The notes under the pieces are model-generated. The model was not told the DNA's origin. It searched no databases and was given only the letters and a program-made list of their open reading frames with translations. From Candidatus Kuenenia stuttgartensis (GTDB lineage: Bacteria > Planctomycetota > Planctomycetia > Pirellulales > UBA1268): a stretch of 5,816 nt of DNA. Below are positions 5,754 through 5,816 of this stretch, one piece after another; position 1 is the stretch's first letter; each line of letters opens with the position of its first letter. The stretch is taken from assembly GCA_945876515.1 (NCBI GenBank), contig CAMCPF010000212.1, positions 1 to 5,816 of the forward strand, in the 5' to 3' direction. The position numbers and the translations under genes are program-made.

Positions 5754-5816
5754 CGGAGGGCCCGGGATTCGAACCCGCAACCCCTTTCGGGGCATCTGAG
5801 TTCGAGTCAGACCGCT
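5754..5816 (-). tRNA. tRNA-Ser(CGA), partial (5' end off window)
   Basis: Reads UCG serine codons. On the minus strand the visible part begins at the end of the D arm. The anticodon stem TCTGA/TCAGA (5811-5807 with 5799-5795) encloses the loop CTCGAAC, giving anticodon CGA at 5804-5802. A long variable arm follows, CCCC-GAAA-GGGG (5792-5781), which marks a class II tRNA. The T arm has the loop TTCGAAT (5773-5767). The 3' acceptor strand is GCCCTCC (5761-5755) and the discriminator is G (5754), as expected for serine. CCA is not encoded, so it must be added after transcription. Oddities: one G-G mismatch at the outer T-stem pair (49-65), and C instead of the usual A at position 38. The 5' acceptor strand and most of the D arm are missing because the window ends. 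Confidence 0.93.

Overview
The window looks like chromosomal DNA of a high-GC bacterium, most likely a planctomycete (Pirellulales-like). The reasons are a very strong G/C preference at third codon positions, start codons with almost no Shine-Dalgarno sequence, a menaquinone-type gene set with no ubiquinone-specific genes, a single-chain glycyl-tRNA synthetase, and a stand-alone ComB-like gene. The lineage is inferred from gene content and style, not from a database match.

Left part (1-2024, minus strand): a tight three-gene operon read right to left. It holds a MenG/UbiE quinone C-methyltransferase, a UbiX-type flavin prenyltransferase, and a UbiA-family aromatic prenyltransferase cut by the left window edge. 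The genes overlap by 8 and 4 bases, which suggests translational coupling. Together they cover late quinone-ring steps: prenylation, supply of prenyl-FMN for a UbiD-type decarboxylase, and methylation. A UbiA/MqnP-type rather than MenA-type prenyltransferase beside UbiX points to the futalosine (Mqn) route to menaquinone. The UbiD-type partner is not in view.

Middle (2025-2154): a probable divergent regulatory region of about 130 bp with two perfect 7-bp inverted repeats. The open reading frame of the methyltransferase extends through it, but codon use argues that this extension is not translated.

Right part (2155-5458, plus strand): a ComB-like phosphosulfolactate phosphatase gene; a 74-bp gap with a hairpin and a -10-like TAGACT; then glycyl-tRNA synthetase (glyQS type) overlapping by ATGA a sugar phosphate isomerase/epimerase-like TIM-barrel gene.

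Right end (5459-5816): about 295 bp with no convincing gene. It carries six copies of a degenerate octamer (CGCTCGCT-like) in 95 bp and two GC-rich hairpins. After it comes the 3' two thirds of a tRNA-Ser(CGA) on the minus strand, cut by the window edge.

Most of the window is ordinary housekeeping sequence. I do not see a convincing undescribed system. The items most worth a second look are the divergent region, the octamer-repeat patch, and the GlyRS/TIM-barrel coupling.
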